Origin: Brassica napus
Taxonomy: Eukaryota > Streptophyta > Magnoliopsida > Brassicales > Brassicaceae
Length of the DNA: 64,000 nucleotides
Direction: 5' to 3'
Assembly (NCBI RefSeq): GCF_020379485.1
Contig: NC_063448.1
Location: 44,649,218-44,713,217, forward strand
In this document: positions 32,474 through 43,546 of the stretch, one piece after another
Numbering within the stretch: the first letter of the stretch is position 1
Layout of the letters: the number at the start of each line of letters is the position of its first letter
Notes under the pieces: generated by a model
What the model was told of the DNA's origin: nothing
The model's database searches: none
The model's input: only the letters and a program-made list of their open reading frames with translations
Program-made: the position numbers and the translations under genes

Positions 32474-33289
32474 TTTCATAAGGTTCAGTCTGAAATCAAT
32501 CAAAAACCTTTAATGTATTTTATTCGTCTTTTGTTATCGAGCTGTGAATCAACTAGGTTTGAGCTTTTAGGCCGCTAGAACTAGGTAACTCGCTGACAGC
32601 CTTTGCGGCAAAAGCTTTTATGATCTCTTGTAATGATCGCAACGCTCTTACGCGGACTCGAAATAAGATCTATTATTTTCTGTAAACTCGTTTGTCATCT
32701 TTCCACGATTTCCGCATATATTTGTTCACTTGCCGCGTCGGCTCTCGCAGAGATCCGGGATCTCTGGGAAATTAGGTTTTTCCTAATTTTCTAATTTAAA
32801 CATAAATCGACAGTGCGAATTTCGTTTCCCACAGTTTGGCGCTAGAAGGGGGGGGGAGGGGTACGAATTACTCTAACTCATAGCCGCAAAATGCTTGATC
32901 AAAACAATGTATGGAAATATGAAAGAGAAAATCGCAGTTCGCAACAACGCTGGTAAGAAAACTCCAGCCGCCACTGCGCCTATGGCCAACGCCTATGCAA
33001 ACGCCACAGTTCTTGAGAAAATCGAAAACCTTGCTGCGACTTTTCGCCTTAGGAAGTGCAATGAAACGAGCTCGAGATTTCTATTTTTAAACATAAAGGG
33101 AAACGATAAATCTTATCAAACCCCGTAAGTTGGGATCATTACCGAACAAAAGAAATCTCAATGCGTAAGGGTTTTACCAAAACACGTTTTCCAAAAATAT
33201 TTCGAAAGGGTAAAACTTGTTCTCCCAAAAACCGCAGAAAACCCCTAGGTTAATCGCGGAATAAGGAAGTGCAACAAATCGATTACACC

Positions 33290-33350
33290 GCTCGGTCGCT
33301 ACGTAGCGACCAAGCAAGCACACGGCTCGGTTGCTATGTAGCGGCCGAGC
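33290..33350. repeat. Palindrome pair inside the B interior
   Basis: GGTCGCTACGTAGCGACC and GGTTGCTATGTAGCGGCC, two units like those in the LTR array. Confidence 0.85.
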
Positions 33351-36300
33351 TCAAGCCAACTCTTCACTCACTACGTACCGACATGTCAGGCCTAAAAAGT
33401 TTCCTCCTTTCCGTTCTCTTTTGAATCCTCATCGTAACGCTTTTCGTTCTGTCTCAATCAGAGTTTCAGTTGAGATTTTACGTCGAAAACAAGTAGGACA
33501 CATCTTGGCTTACTTCTACTCGCTACATAGCGACCTGTCAGACCTCCAGCTTGCTACATAGGGACCTGTCAGGCCTAAAAAAGCTCCTCCTTTGTGTTTT
33601 CGTTTGAATCCCGATCGAAACGCTTTTCGTTTCGTCTTAATCGGAGTTTCCGTTGAGATTTTACGACGAAAACAATCAAGTTCGGAAGATAAATATCAAG
33701 TTTCAAAGGATAAACACCAATATCGAAAAAGGTGAACATACACAAGAAGAGGAAGGGGAAATGAGCAAGAAAAACTGAGAAGAGACAAAACTGCATCTTC
33801 GAGAGAATTAAGGTATTTGCGACTTGAAATTTTTTAAATCAGAATTGGAGTTTTCGTAGGAATTTACTAAGAAATAAAAACGCCTTTGAGACTGCCAAAA
33901 AACTTTAGGGAACGTAAAACCTAGGTGGATAGTCTAGCGAACTAAGTCTTAGGTGATTTCTCCTGTCTCGATATATTACCCCATAACTGTTCGTCCAGAT
34001 CTTGCAAACCGATCTAAACTCTCCAAAAATCGAGAAACGATCGCCACGCATATCAAGCTCGCTTCCTAAGGAGAGAAAAAACTAGAGACATGAACGTCGT
34101 CATAAAACCGATTCGTTTCTGGCAATTCTATCTGAACCGACATATTTCAAGTCTTCAATCTGGAAACAACCAAATCACAGTCCAAGTGTCGTCTTCAAAC
34201 CGACTCGGACTGTCGATCATTCTATTCCTCGAGAAAAAAGGGACGGAGTAGGTGCTTATACTATACTCGTATACTCTCATACTTCAAAAATATATTCAAA
34301 CAATGCGATGTCTCGTCAAGATCAAGAAAACACTTTCGACAAAGCAAACTCTCGTAGAAATATGCGGAGAAATATTCATAAAATGCGATGACTCGTCAAG
34401 ATCATCCTAAAAGAAAACGACAATCTGAGATTCGTCTAAATACTAGGAACTGATCCAAACATTGTTGGAAATATTCTCAAAGACTATACAGCATCTATCA
34501 TCGCAATCATTCGTTTAGAAAACCTCTGTAAAACTTCCGAATGAAAGTCGATGATTTGCTGAAGTCAAAAAGATCTTTTCCGATTTGATAAAATGAGTTT
34601 CGTATAAGAATCAGTATACGAGAAATCTTCAGGCATCGAAGCATCACTCTCATTTTCCGTTGAACCAACCGACGCACGGAAAAACATCAATAACATTTGC
34701 GACAAAGCAAAATCAAGAACAAAAGTAACAGAAAATACGACAAAGAGAACACGTCCTCCCCGCTCGTCGACTAAGTCTATCACTGTTTAACTGATTCATT
34801 CAAGAAACCTGTAAAAACATTTCGCGACTAGATCTCGGTGAAATAACCTTTGGTAAAACTCCATGAGTGACTCAGATAAATTTCACCGAAGAATAAAAAC
34901 AAAAGCGAAAACGTTTATCAAAAATCTGCGGAAACATCGTTATTTTGACGTCTCAATATGTCGTGTCAATTTAATAAATATGTAAAAATCGGTCGCCCGT
35001 TACTTACGCAAAAAATCCTTCGTATAATCAGATCATGTCATACGAAGTAACTTTCGAAAGTAAACATAACAAGTTTTACGAAAAATTACTTTCCTTATAG
35101 TAAAAAACCAAGCTGTATGATCCGACATTGGACAACCAATATAAACTTTACTTCCTCGCACCACGACCTGAAAGGTCTCATTCTTTAGCCCCGCGACTCA
35201 CTGGCATCCGTTCTCATTCTGTTTGGTCACGTCCGAGCAGGAAATCACCCTGCAACTAACTCCGCACGGGCTCTGTATCGAGCTTCTTAGGCTTTATCTC
35301 CCTCGGAAACAAAGGAAACAACTTCCATACGAATAAAGGAAACATTATACGAAACTTTCATCGTATAAATTAACCCTAAAGTGGAAAAACGTTTTCTACC
35401 ACCATGGGCATACTCGGCCTATCAATCTCGATAAACGCCATTCGTCACTCGCCCCATTACGCCTTTCCTTCGAAGGCGAACTAGGTTACATCATCCCCTT
35501 TAAGGACGATTCTAACCGACTTGACCTTATTGACAGCACGAAAGTGTCATGGTCTAATCCTTTGGCAACAACGTCCTTGGCTATAAAGCTGAGCACAGCC
35601 TTCATGCAAAGCAAAACAATTGAGCAACCACCGTCCAATAACTTGACGGCTAAACGGTAATCCGGAATTTGTCTTGAAACGCCAAGTAACGATTACACAA
35701 ACAATTATCGTACCACCCAAAAAGGGGAATCATACGGTAAATTCGTCATAACAAAACTCAGTCCTAACAACCAAACAGTTAACGGAAAGGTTCCACTTGT
35801 CAAAAATCGACCAAGTTCCATATACTACGATTCACTTTAAGCCCGCTGTGTTTTACTCGTAAAATGCGGCATGTAAGGAAAAATCGTAACAGAGCTCCTA
35901 TAGCTATACGGAACATCCTCAAATAGACACGAAAGAAATCTCGGAAGGCCAACACCATACAAAGCACCGCATAGGAGGATGCCTCTTTCCGGGGACAAAT
36001 TTACGCGACCCCTTGGTCCTAACTCCTCGATCGCAAATCAAATCCAAACAGGAACAACAATTCTGGCTGCGAACATCCGTAGTCAAACCAGAATGTTTCC
36101 CAAACGCAGGGCTAAGACTAATCCCTTGCAACATCGCGAAACATCTTCAAGCCCGCGAACATTTCATGCACGAAACGCGGCATACGAAAGACTAACAAAT
36201 CTTCAGCATCGCGAGACGTCGCAGACGCCTGAAGATTCGTTATTCGACGAAATTTCCTTCCTCGATAAAAACACTTTCTTGGAAGACCAGACAGTCATAC

Positions 36301-36993
36301 GCACTAACGTCTTCTCAAAACATATCCTTCGCGAAGACTCGAAATGGTAATTTTAACCATTAAGTTTGTTGCTGATCACAACAAACTCTTAACGTCCTAA
36401 ACAGACTTAGCCATCTCGTAGAGATGACTCTCGTACATCCGACACAAGGATAATAGCGCTATAAAAGAAACCCAAAATTTTTTGTCAGCACTTCCAGGAG
36501 GCTTAAAAATTGTCCTTGGAGAGATGCTCGGTTCCAACCATACAAGTCGTATAAGCCGAGAGCCTATTGCGGACTTTAAATCGATATGGAATCAGGATGA
36601 AACTGAAACGGGATACGTAAGTCGAATTAGTCACCGCACCCTCTAAAACCCGGAGTAAACCTAGGTCTTGCCCTAAATCCAGCGCATTGGTCTATAACAT
36701 CGCTAGGCATAGTATCAAAAACCTTGATACGAGATCCCAAAATTTGTCTCTTTGCCAATATTCGAGCGTCTTCAGAAATCCCGCAAGTTTACACCCTGCG
36801 GAAAACTCTCGAAACAGATCACGGATATAGCAGTTCACACAGAGTTAGATTACGAGATGACAACTCGTAGTCTTCCTTCTACACCCATATAAAATGCCAT
36901 CGGCAGCAACACGCCTGATAACCTCTAAATAAAAACCAGACCGTAAAGGTCTCGCTGGAAAACTAGTCATACGAACCTTAACTCCAAGACGAA

Positions 36994-37036
36994 CTACGAA
37001 AGGTTTGATCCCTTCAACAAGGGTACGTAGGCAGCC
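36994..37036 (+). other. Conserved hairpin motif, copy 3 (B interior)
   Basis: Outer stem CTACG/CGTAG. Inner stem CCCTT-CAAC-AAGGG differs in sequence from the other copies but keeps pairing. TA linker and GCAGCC are retained. Confidence 0.7.
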
Positions 37037-37369
37037 GTCATACGGCACAGCCCCAATCTTATCGCGTTCTACTTTTAGAAGAGCGAGAAGACCACTTACC
37101 ACAGACCTTTTCGACAATTAATTCCGCCTAACACACCTAATTTGCCAAGCCACTCGCTAAAACCTCACGCTAGAAGCTCATGGTTCTAACGAGCTCGGAG
37201 GCTAACTGTTGGGGTCAAAATCGGTCACGACGGAATCAATGTCTGAAAGTCCGTAAAAATCGGCATGAAAGTTTTTACGAAAAATAAATCTTAGAAAAAG
37301 ATTTATTTTTACGAAGAATCTTGCGGAGAAAACACATTAACAAAAAATCGGAGAAAGACGCGAACAAGG

Positions 37370-37525
37370 TTGCCGCGTAGCAACCAGCGCAAAAGATGGT
37401 CGCTACGTAGCGCCAAGCTCTCACCAAAGCTTGGTCGCTACGTAGCGACCGAGCTCTCACCGAAGCTCGGTCAATACGTAGCGACCGAGCACGCACACGA
37501 CTCGGTTGCTATGTAGCGACCGTGC
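37370..37525. repeat. Palindrome array, B 3' LTR
   Basis: Four to five GGTCGCTACGTAGCGACC-type units, some altered (GTTGCCGCGTAGCAACC, GGTCAATACGTAGCGACC). Unit order resembles but does not equal the 5' LTR array. Confidence 0.9.
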
Positions 37526-38125
37526 TTTCTTACAAATCGATACGACACGAATCCATGCATTCTCGTCTACTCTTTAATGCTATCTCCCGAAGACCGTAGC
37601 CAACCCATTTCATGTTTCTCGTCATTTGAAGTCATCAATCGAACATTACGATAAAAACCACGGAAAGTTCGTTTTTTATCGAAAGAAGCCGTAATAAACG
37701 TTTCGAGTCAAACAACGGCCCAAAGAGACCTAAGACGTGACTCGAAACCCACTTAGGATTTCTTAACCAAAAGCCCATAAACCGTAGGACGGCTTATGCT
37801 TGGTTCGCAAGGAAAGATAAATGTCAAGTGTCCACGGATAAATACCAAGTATACGAAGATAATTAGAAAGATCGGGAAACACGGAATATCTCCATTTTTA
37901 AGTTATGACGGCTTAAGGGCAGAAGAGGAAAAAGCGTAAACCGACCTATGAGCGAGTATATAAGGAGTCCTAGGCGAGAGGCACGAGAGACAACTTTTGA
38001 GACTGAGAACTCTTGGCACTTAGAAACTCTGAGGTATTATTCTCGACATGCTCTGTTTCCATGACTGGCACCCGATTACCAGACGAACGTGCACAAGCAG
38101 TTCGATCTCTTGGTTCACTTTTGAA

Positions 38126-38166
38126 CTACGTTCGGCTTGATCCTCGAAAGAGTTACGTAGGCAGCC
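38126..38166 (+). other. Conserved hairpin motif, copy 2 (B 3' LTR)
   Basis: Same as copy 1 except GAGT in place of GAGG, which breaks one inner base pair. Outer stem CTACG/CGTAG intact. Confidence 0.65.
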
Positions 38167-38520
38167 TTTCATAAGGTTCAGTCCGAAATCAATCAAAAAC
38201 TTTTTCTGTATTTTCTTCGTCTTTTGTTATCGAGCTGTGAGTCAACTAGATTTGAGCTTTTAGGCCGCTAGAACTAGGTAACTCGCTGACAGCCTTTGCG
38301 GCCAAAGCTTATATGATCTCTTGTAATGATCGCAACGCTCTTACGCGGACTCGAAATAAGATCTACTGTTTTCTCTAAACTCGTTTGTCATCTTTTCACA
38401 CTACAAGAAATATGAGTATCAGTAACAGTTTGCGATAGCACGATTTCACAAACTGCTACCAAAAGTGTTAAAATCGGATCACAACTCTATTGTAGCATTA
38501 AAATCGCGCTAGTAAAAAAT

Positions 38521-39080
38521 TTTATTAAGCGGGAACATGAAAACCAATACTTTAGCTGAAAAGTGATTTTAGAGTAAAACACTTGCCAATTTTCAGCTTT
38601 TTTTTTTTTGTTCTCACTCACGACACAAATTTTTTTTTTTTACTTGAATCGATCTACCTTCTTCTTCCATCTGCTTCAGTTGTAAACCTCAGACTAGTTT
38701 TTGTAAAAGATGAACGAACTGGGTTCTTCTCTAATCGAAAACACCATCGTCACCTTGTTCAAAATCGAAACTTAGGAACCCTAATCCGCCTTCTGTAATT
38801 ACTCCTCCGCCTTCCTCTGTCGCTCTTCACCACCATCTTCTCTAGATTCACACTCTCATTCTCCCTCCTCCACTGGCTACGACAATTCGAGCTCGACGAT
38901 TGTTCTCAAGAAAGAAGATGAATTTGTGTTATCATATCCACTCCTCTGTCCTCAAGCTTCCCCATTTCTTCACTCCAAAGGTCTCTTCTTTCTCTATCCC
39001 TCTCTTTCGAGCAACCCCTTTACCCTCTGCGCGTGATTGGTCACCGATAAACAATCAAGTTTAACACTTTCGAGTTTTTT
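38521..39080. other. CACTA interior, possible further captured leader
   Basis: CT-rich DNA resembling a 5' leader. A short frame from ATG 38919 (MNLCYHIHSSV) ends after an intron-like TTCCAAAG|GTCTC. Not recognised; it may be the start of the captured ArgJ-like gene. Confidence 0.3.
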
Positions 39081-39104
39081 TCCATGTCTCAGAGCTTTAT
39101 GGCG

Positions 39105-39533
39105 TCTCATCGGCGAGAATTGAGAGTGTTCACAGTGGCAACAACCACAGAAGAGGCGTCTGGTAACATATAAGACAGCTCCAATATCTCTACCTGAAGG
39201 CTCGTGGAAACAGGTAGAGAGATCTTCTTGATTCTCTTAAAAGTTTGAAAGATTGAATCTTTCTTGTTTGTTTAGGTAGCTGGTGGAGTTACAGCTGCTG
39301 GTATGTTTGCTGGATTACGGGCGTCAGGGAAGAAGCCTAATCTTGCTCTTGTAACCTGTGATCTCGGTGCTGTAGCTGCAGGTCCAAATGCTAGCTATCT
39401 TTGTGGTGCTTAATATTTATTCAGTGGCAAATACGTTTCTGATTTTATTTTATTTTTTCTGTCAGGGGTGTTTACAATGAATGTGGTTGCTGCTCCTGTA
39501 GTTTACTGCAAGAAGGTTCTTGGTTCCTCTGAG
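39105..39533 (+). pseudogene. Captured fragment of ArgJ (glutamate N-acetyltransferase), three exons
   Basis: Arg biosynthesis protein ArgJ acts in plastids in ornithine/arginine synthesis. Exon pieces: about 39105-39213 (RRELRVFTVATTTEEASG, then after a 1-bp shift APISLPEGSWKQ), 39276-39381 ([20 protein letters not shown] and [13 protein letters not shown]) and 39466-39533 (GVFTMNVVAAPVVYCKKV). Introns keep GT-AG borders, so genomic DNA was captured. Exon 2 lacks about five residues after GGVTAA, and exon 1 carries a frameshift. No catalytic Thr region is included, so no enzyme can be made. Recognition rests on remembered similarity to plant ArgJ. Confidence 0.75.
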
Positions 39534-39879
39534 GTAAGACTCTTTTCTTTTGGCTCAGCTTGATTGGAGAGAGTCAAGATTAAAACAATTGAGTGTTAAC
39601 CCTCAAAGCATGAACACAGTCTATGGCTTATTTTTTCCATACACTAACAACTAAAGATGTGGGCCAAGAGTTTGTAGTGCTTGTACTAATCAGTCTGCTA
39701 CTTCTTATTCCTTGAACATTTACTGGTAATGCTTGTTTTATTCTCCTGAGGTGTCCCAAAACACGGGCTCTAAATGTCATTGCAAAGATTACATGACATG
39801 ACAAGGGTTCTTTATATGTTATGTAGGTTCGTGACTTGAAATCATAAGCTATCTTATCGCCATTTTCATTCACCTTAGG

Positions 39880-39955
39880 ACGAAGCAGAGGTTTCGGGTT
39901 CGTGACTATGTCTTCTGTCTGAAGTTGAGGCAGCTGCTCCGCAGTTTAATGGCTA
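39880..39955 (+). pseudogene. Captured RRM fragment, chloroplast CP29-type RNA-binding protein
   Basis: Reads GRSRGFGFVTMSS and, after a 2-bp loss, SEVEAAAPQFNGY, which is the RNP1 motif and following helix of an RNA-recognition motif as in chloroplast ribonucleoproteins. It is flanked by an acceptor-like CACCTTAG and a donor GTAGGA, as for one exon. Too short and broken to be functional. Confidence 0.65.
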
Positions 39956-40687
39956 TGTAGGAATATACATATACTCTTAACAACACTTATTTCTCAGTCT
40001 CTAGAGAGTGTAGATAAAGCTCTTGTGTCTGGACTAGTAGTAAGAGTATGTGTAGCAGCTGGAGCAATGGAGAAAAGCCTGTGCCTCGACAATATCTTGG
40101 GATCGGTTGTTGTGTGAGCAAAAGGGCCAAGAGAACGTTTTCAGACCACATCCTCTCACTGCAGGGCTTGGCCTATATACCAAATCGTATCATCACCAGC
40201 GGTAAGAGCAGGAGCTCTTACATTTTCACTCAACAAAAACGTAGGGGTATCAACCAGGGCGCCATGGGGAGTGAGTTCTTCCTTCTCTCGCTCTCTCTCT
40301 CCTTTGTATTTCTAGCTGTATAAAGAGAGGCGTTGTGCTTGCGTTTGTTGGATTTTATGTCTGAGGATGTGACCTTTTGTGGTGTATTCGATGGTTGGTC
40401 CTCTCTGTCATCTTGTTGCTTGAGTGATAGATTAACAAGATGCTTGTGTCTGGAAGTGAAGATGATAAGTGTAAGACTTGAAAAGATTCTATGTAAAATA
40501 TTCATGGACTTGGATCAAACCAAGGTTAAAAGTGATGAACTTTTGTTTTAAGGCAAGCGTAAAATGAAGACGTAAACAAAATGTTTAAACCAAATATAAT
40601 TTTGTAAACCAATTTTGGAACCGGTTAAAATTTTGTAAGCACATTCGGATTTATTAAAAAAAATTTTTTTTTGTTTTTTGTGGTTTT
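39956..40687. other. CACTA interior, unassigned
   Basis: Short ORFs (40048-40323, 40333-40551) without recognisable motif. Could be further captured transcript sequence, not identified. Confidence 0.3.
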
Positions 40688-41460
40688 TGAAAAAAAAAAA
40701 GCAAAACCCTAAACCCTAAACATGTTTTTAAACCCTAAATATGAGCTTTAAACTTCAGTCTTTTCATAATATAACTCTAATCTTAAACTCAAAATTTAAT
40801 TATTTTAAAAAATCTTATGTCAAATTTAAAATCTAAATCTTAAAACCGCAACCTAAATACAATACTCTAAACCCTAAATTCCAACGGTATATACAAAGTC
40901 ATGAATATAAACTAATAGTCAATAATGGTAGTATTAATTAGAAGATTTTAAAATTTAAGTCGTAATTTAGTCTTTTTAATTTTGATCTATAAATTCCAAA
41001 ACATAAATCTTAAACTAAATTAGAAATAACAAAACATAATTTTTAAAAAAATTATAAACTTTAAATCCTAAACTATAAGCAGAAACCTTTAATCTAAAAT
41101 CTATACTTTAAATGTAAACTCTAAACCTTAAACCCCAAAACTTAATCCCAAACCCCAAAACTTAATCCCAAACCTTATTCTCCAAACTCTAAATATACTT
41201 CAAACTTAAAACTTTAGATATAAACTTTAAACTTTATATCATAAATCTAACTTTGAATCTAAACTATATTTTTGGAAACTTAACTATGAACTTTAGTATT
41301 AAACCCCAATTCCTATCCCCTGACCCCCAAACTCTACTCCCAAAACCAAAACCATATTCCCAAAAATTCAACAAACATCAAATCTAAATCTTAATAACAA
41401 ACCTTTATATACAACTCTAACCCTTATACTTTCAAAACTCTAAATCCCTAAATCATAATG
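40688..41460. repeat. Degenerate telomere-like AAACCCTAAA-rich tract
   Basis: A run of AAACCCTAAACCCTAAA near 40703, then about 700 bp of loosely related words (AAACTCTAAACC, CTTAATCCCAAACC repeated twice, AAACCCCAA). Reads as a decayed plant telomeric-repeat tract or as simple-sequence drift. Confidence 0.55.
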
Positions 41461-42107
41461 AATTATAATAGAAAGTTTAAATTTAAATTCAAGTATATAT
41501 ATATATTTGTCACAGATTCAAGTATATTCTAAGAATCAAATTATATACTTATTCAGAATATAACCATCAAAAACTTGTAATTATTCAACATGTCTAAGCT
41601 TTTATTTAGAATCTCGAAATTTAAATTGCAATTTTTATTACTTTCTATAGATTATGCACTTTAATAATAAAACTAAACAACATGATAATCAAAACACAAA
41701 AGAAACACTAAAAGTAAGTGTCAATCCGTAAACTTCTTTCTCATTGGTCGAGAAGGGCAAGGATTACCGGTTATTATATCACAGCCGTCTATCTCACCTC
41801 CTTTTACGTTATTCTTCTTCTTTTCAATAGCAATCCTAGTGATTCTTTTCTATTGGCTTATACAGGAAAGTGGGGATAACTTCTTTTTGTAATCTTAACC
41901 GTTGATGAATTTAATCTAAGGGACATAAACATTTGCTTCTTTTTTTTAGTGGGTTTTCTCTCTCTCGATCTCTGCTCCTCTCATCTTCTACCGTAAACCT
42001 GAAAGAAAAATCTCTACTCTAATCAAGAAACCACCTCTGAATCGTCGAGTTTGAGTCTTACACCGTTTGAATTCGAACCTTTCTTTGTAAAGTTCTGAGC
42101 TTTACTC
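41461..42107 (+). other. Upstream sequence of the leader-like exon
   Basis: AT-rich, then CT-rich (TTTTCTCTCTCTCGATCTC near 41950) as in plant 5' leaders. No ORF. Confidence 0.35.
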
Positions 42108-42372
42108 ATGGCAGCTTATGCTCGTACCTTCGCCTCGTTGACCCATCTCCACCAAACCTTCTCGCCGCTGATACCTCTTCTCCGACGACATCACAGCACC
42201 AAACCCACTTCCCGAATCACCTACAATAAATTCGTAGCTCCATCTTTTCTCCTACTCTGGAATAAACCCTCCATCTTTTACGAAGGACTCCACTTCTCAC
42301 CTCGTTGGTTCATGTCTCGAGCCCAAGAGAATCTCCAATCAAAACAGAATCTGACATCGACTAAGCCATCGA
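42108..42372 (+). CDS. First exon with mitochondrial-presequence-like N-terminus (captured gene?)
   Basis: ATG at 42108 opens MAAYARTFASLTHLHQTFSP, then LLRRHHSTKP: Arg/Ser/Ala-rich, no acidic residues in the first 50, typical of a mitochondrial targeting peptide. The frame stays open to a stop at 42405, but a consensus donor CGA|GTAAGTT occurs at 42372. A GGGTTTCAG acceptor follows near 42639. I do not recognise the parent gene. It lies inside the CACTA element in the same orientation as the other captured pieces, so it is probably a third fragment. Confidence 0.5.
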
Positions 42373-42498
42373 GTAAGTTCCTCATCGGGGCTCCAATTAG
42401 GGTTTAGATTCGTAATCTCTAGTCCGTCCTTTTGATAGATTTGGTCCTTTTGATTCATTTTTTAGAGGTAGTGAATGATGATGAAGAGGTTCTCGTAA

Positions 42499-42501
<3 letters not shown>

Positions 42502-42533
<32 letters not shown>
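42502..42533. repeat. (TC)n microsatellite
   Basis: About sixteen TC units in the intron-like stretch after the leader-like exon. Confidence 0.85.
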
Positions 42534-42536
<3 letters not shown>

Positions 42537-42639
42537 ATTCTGATTTCGGCTCTTTTTTGGTAAATGAAGTTGATTAAAAGAATTTTCCATGAAAGTTTGA
42601 ATCTTTTTCTGTTTATGTTTTGAAAACTGGGTTTCAGGG

Positions 42640-43413
42640 ATAAGCAGAAGATGAAGAAGATGAAGAACATCAGCATACAGAGAGAAGAGGCAGAAGCAGA
42701 AGAATAAGCAATGACGGAGGAGTTTCATAGATGGAGGTTGTGGCGGCGGAGGAGGCAGAGCGGGGGAGACGTGCGGAGGAGGCGGTTCGAAGGAGTTATA
42801 GGGATATTTTTGGTTTTTTTTTGTTAGATTTAGTTTTTAAACCCAGTTTAGTTTTTGGTACATTATAGTGCCTTTTGCATATTTCTAGTCTGGTTACGGT
42901 TACTAAAAATTCTATTTTTTTTTACAATATTTTCCAATTCTATATCCCATAAAAAAAACAAAATTAGTAATTCAAACCGAAAAATGTGTCAATATAGAAA
43001 ATATTAGCTATTCAGTATTACCTAGAATATAAACGTCATAGCACAAGTAAAACGCTGTATTATAATATTCAATGGCACAAAAAAATTGCTATTAAATGTT
43101 CAAAAATCCAAAAAAAAACTGAGTTACAAAAAGGTATTCTATGACAAAAAACAAATGTCATAACAAAATATTTTATGGCACACGAAAAGTGCCACATAAA
43201 ATATTTAAAAAGCGAAAAGAAATCGCTATAAATAGGTATAATATAACACAGGACCAACGCTATAATATCTGTATATTGTTACAGCACGCGAAAAACGCTA
43301 CGCTAGGGGGGGGGTCTATTATAGCTGCGGCTGTCACGGCGTTCTTCGAAACGCTATGAAAACGATATGATAGCGTTTATCGGGTGCTATTAATACCGAT
43401 ATTTCTTGTAGTG
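42640..43413. other. Right arm of the CACTA element
   Basis: GGAGGCGGAGG-rich stretch (42735-42800), then AT-rich DNA and the subterminal CGCTAT repeats with a G10 run near 43307. Confidence 0.6.
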
Positions 43414-43546
43414 TCACGATTTCCGCATATATTTGGTCACTTGCCGTCGGCTCTCGCAGAGATCCGGGACCTCTGGGAAATTAGGATTTCCTAATTTCCT
43501 AATTTAAACGTAAATCGACAGGGCGAATTTCGGTTTCCACATACCT

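Larger units (their letters stand above)
31481..32833 (+). repeat. Element B 5' LTR
   Basis: 1,353 bp, TGTTGGGATGAAAATCGG to TTTCGTTTCCCACA. Carries the palindrome array at 31653-31820 and one copy of the hairpin motif at 32433-32473. It shows the CACTA target site uninterrupted near 32700. Confidence 0.92.
32834..37206 (+). other. Element B interior, non-coding
   Basis: 4.4 kb with no ORF above about 125 codons and no retroviral motif. Contents: G-rich tract GGGGGGGGGAGGGG near 32850-32864, a short palindrome array at 33290-33350 and a lone CGCTACATAGCGACCTG at about 33520. A block at 36478-36730 is homologous to 49160-49410 of element D, and hairpin copy 3 lies at 36994-37036. This would be a genome packaged and copied in trans. 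Confidence 0.8.
38396..43416 (+). mobile_element. CACTA transposon with captured gene fragments, TSD TCA
   Basis: The element proper is 38399-43413 (5,015 bp). Both ends carry the same 15-bp terminal repeat CACTACAAGAAATAT. TCA is duplicated at 38396-38398 and 43414-43416, and the intact site is visible in the B 5' LTR. Subterminal regions have repeated CGCTAT/AGCGTT/GATAGC words (38430-38520, 43190-43400). No transposase sequence; instead it holds fragments of at least two plant genes. A non-autonomous, gene-capturing ('Pack-CACTA') element. Confidence 0.93.
31481..43541 (+). mobile_element. Element B: non-coding LTR retrotransposon (LARD-like), TSD TACCT
   Basis: LTRs at 31481-32833 and 37207-43541, the latter split by a CACTA insertion. 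TACCT flanks at 31476-31480 and 43542-43546. The primer-binding region TTTGGCGCTAGAAGGGG follows the 5' LTR and GAGCTCGGAGGCTAAC precedes the 3' LTR. The 4.4-kb interior has no gag or pol similarity and no long ORF. LTR termini (TGTTGGG...TTCCCACA) and the 3' interior are related to element D. Confidence 0.92.
37207..43541 (+). repeat. Element B 3' LTR, split by the CACTA insertion
   Basis: Left piece 37207-38398, right piece 43417-43541 (43414-43416 is the duplicated TCA). Close match to the 5' LTR on both sides of the insertion, with palindrome array 37370-37525 and hairpin copy 2 at 38126-38166. Confidence 0.92.

Noticed and set aside
40048..40551. Two ORFs of 91 and 72 codons in the CACTA element
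   Set aside because: No recognisable motif and no splice structure; kept only as unassigned interior.
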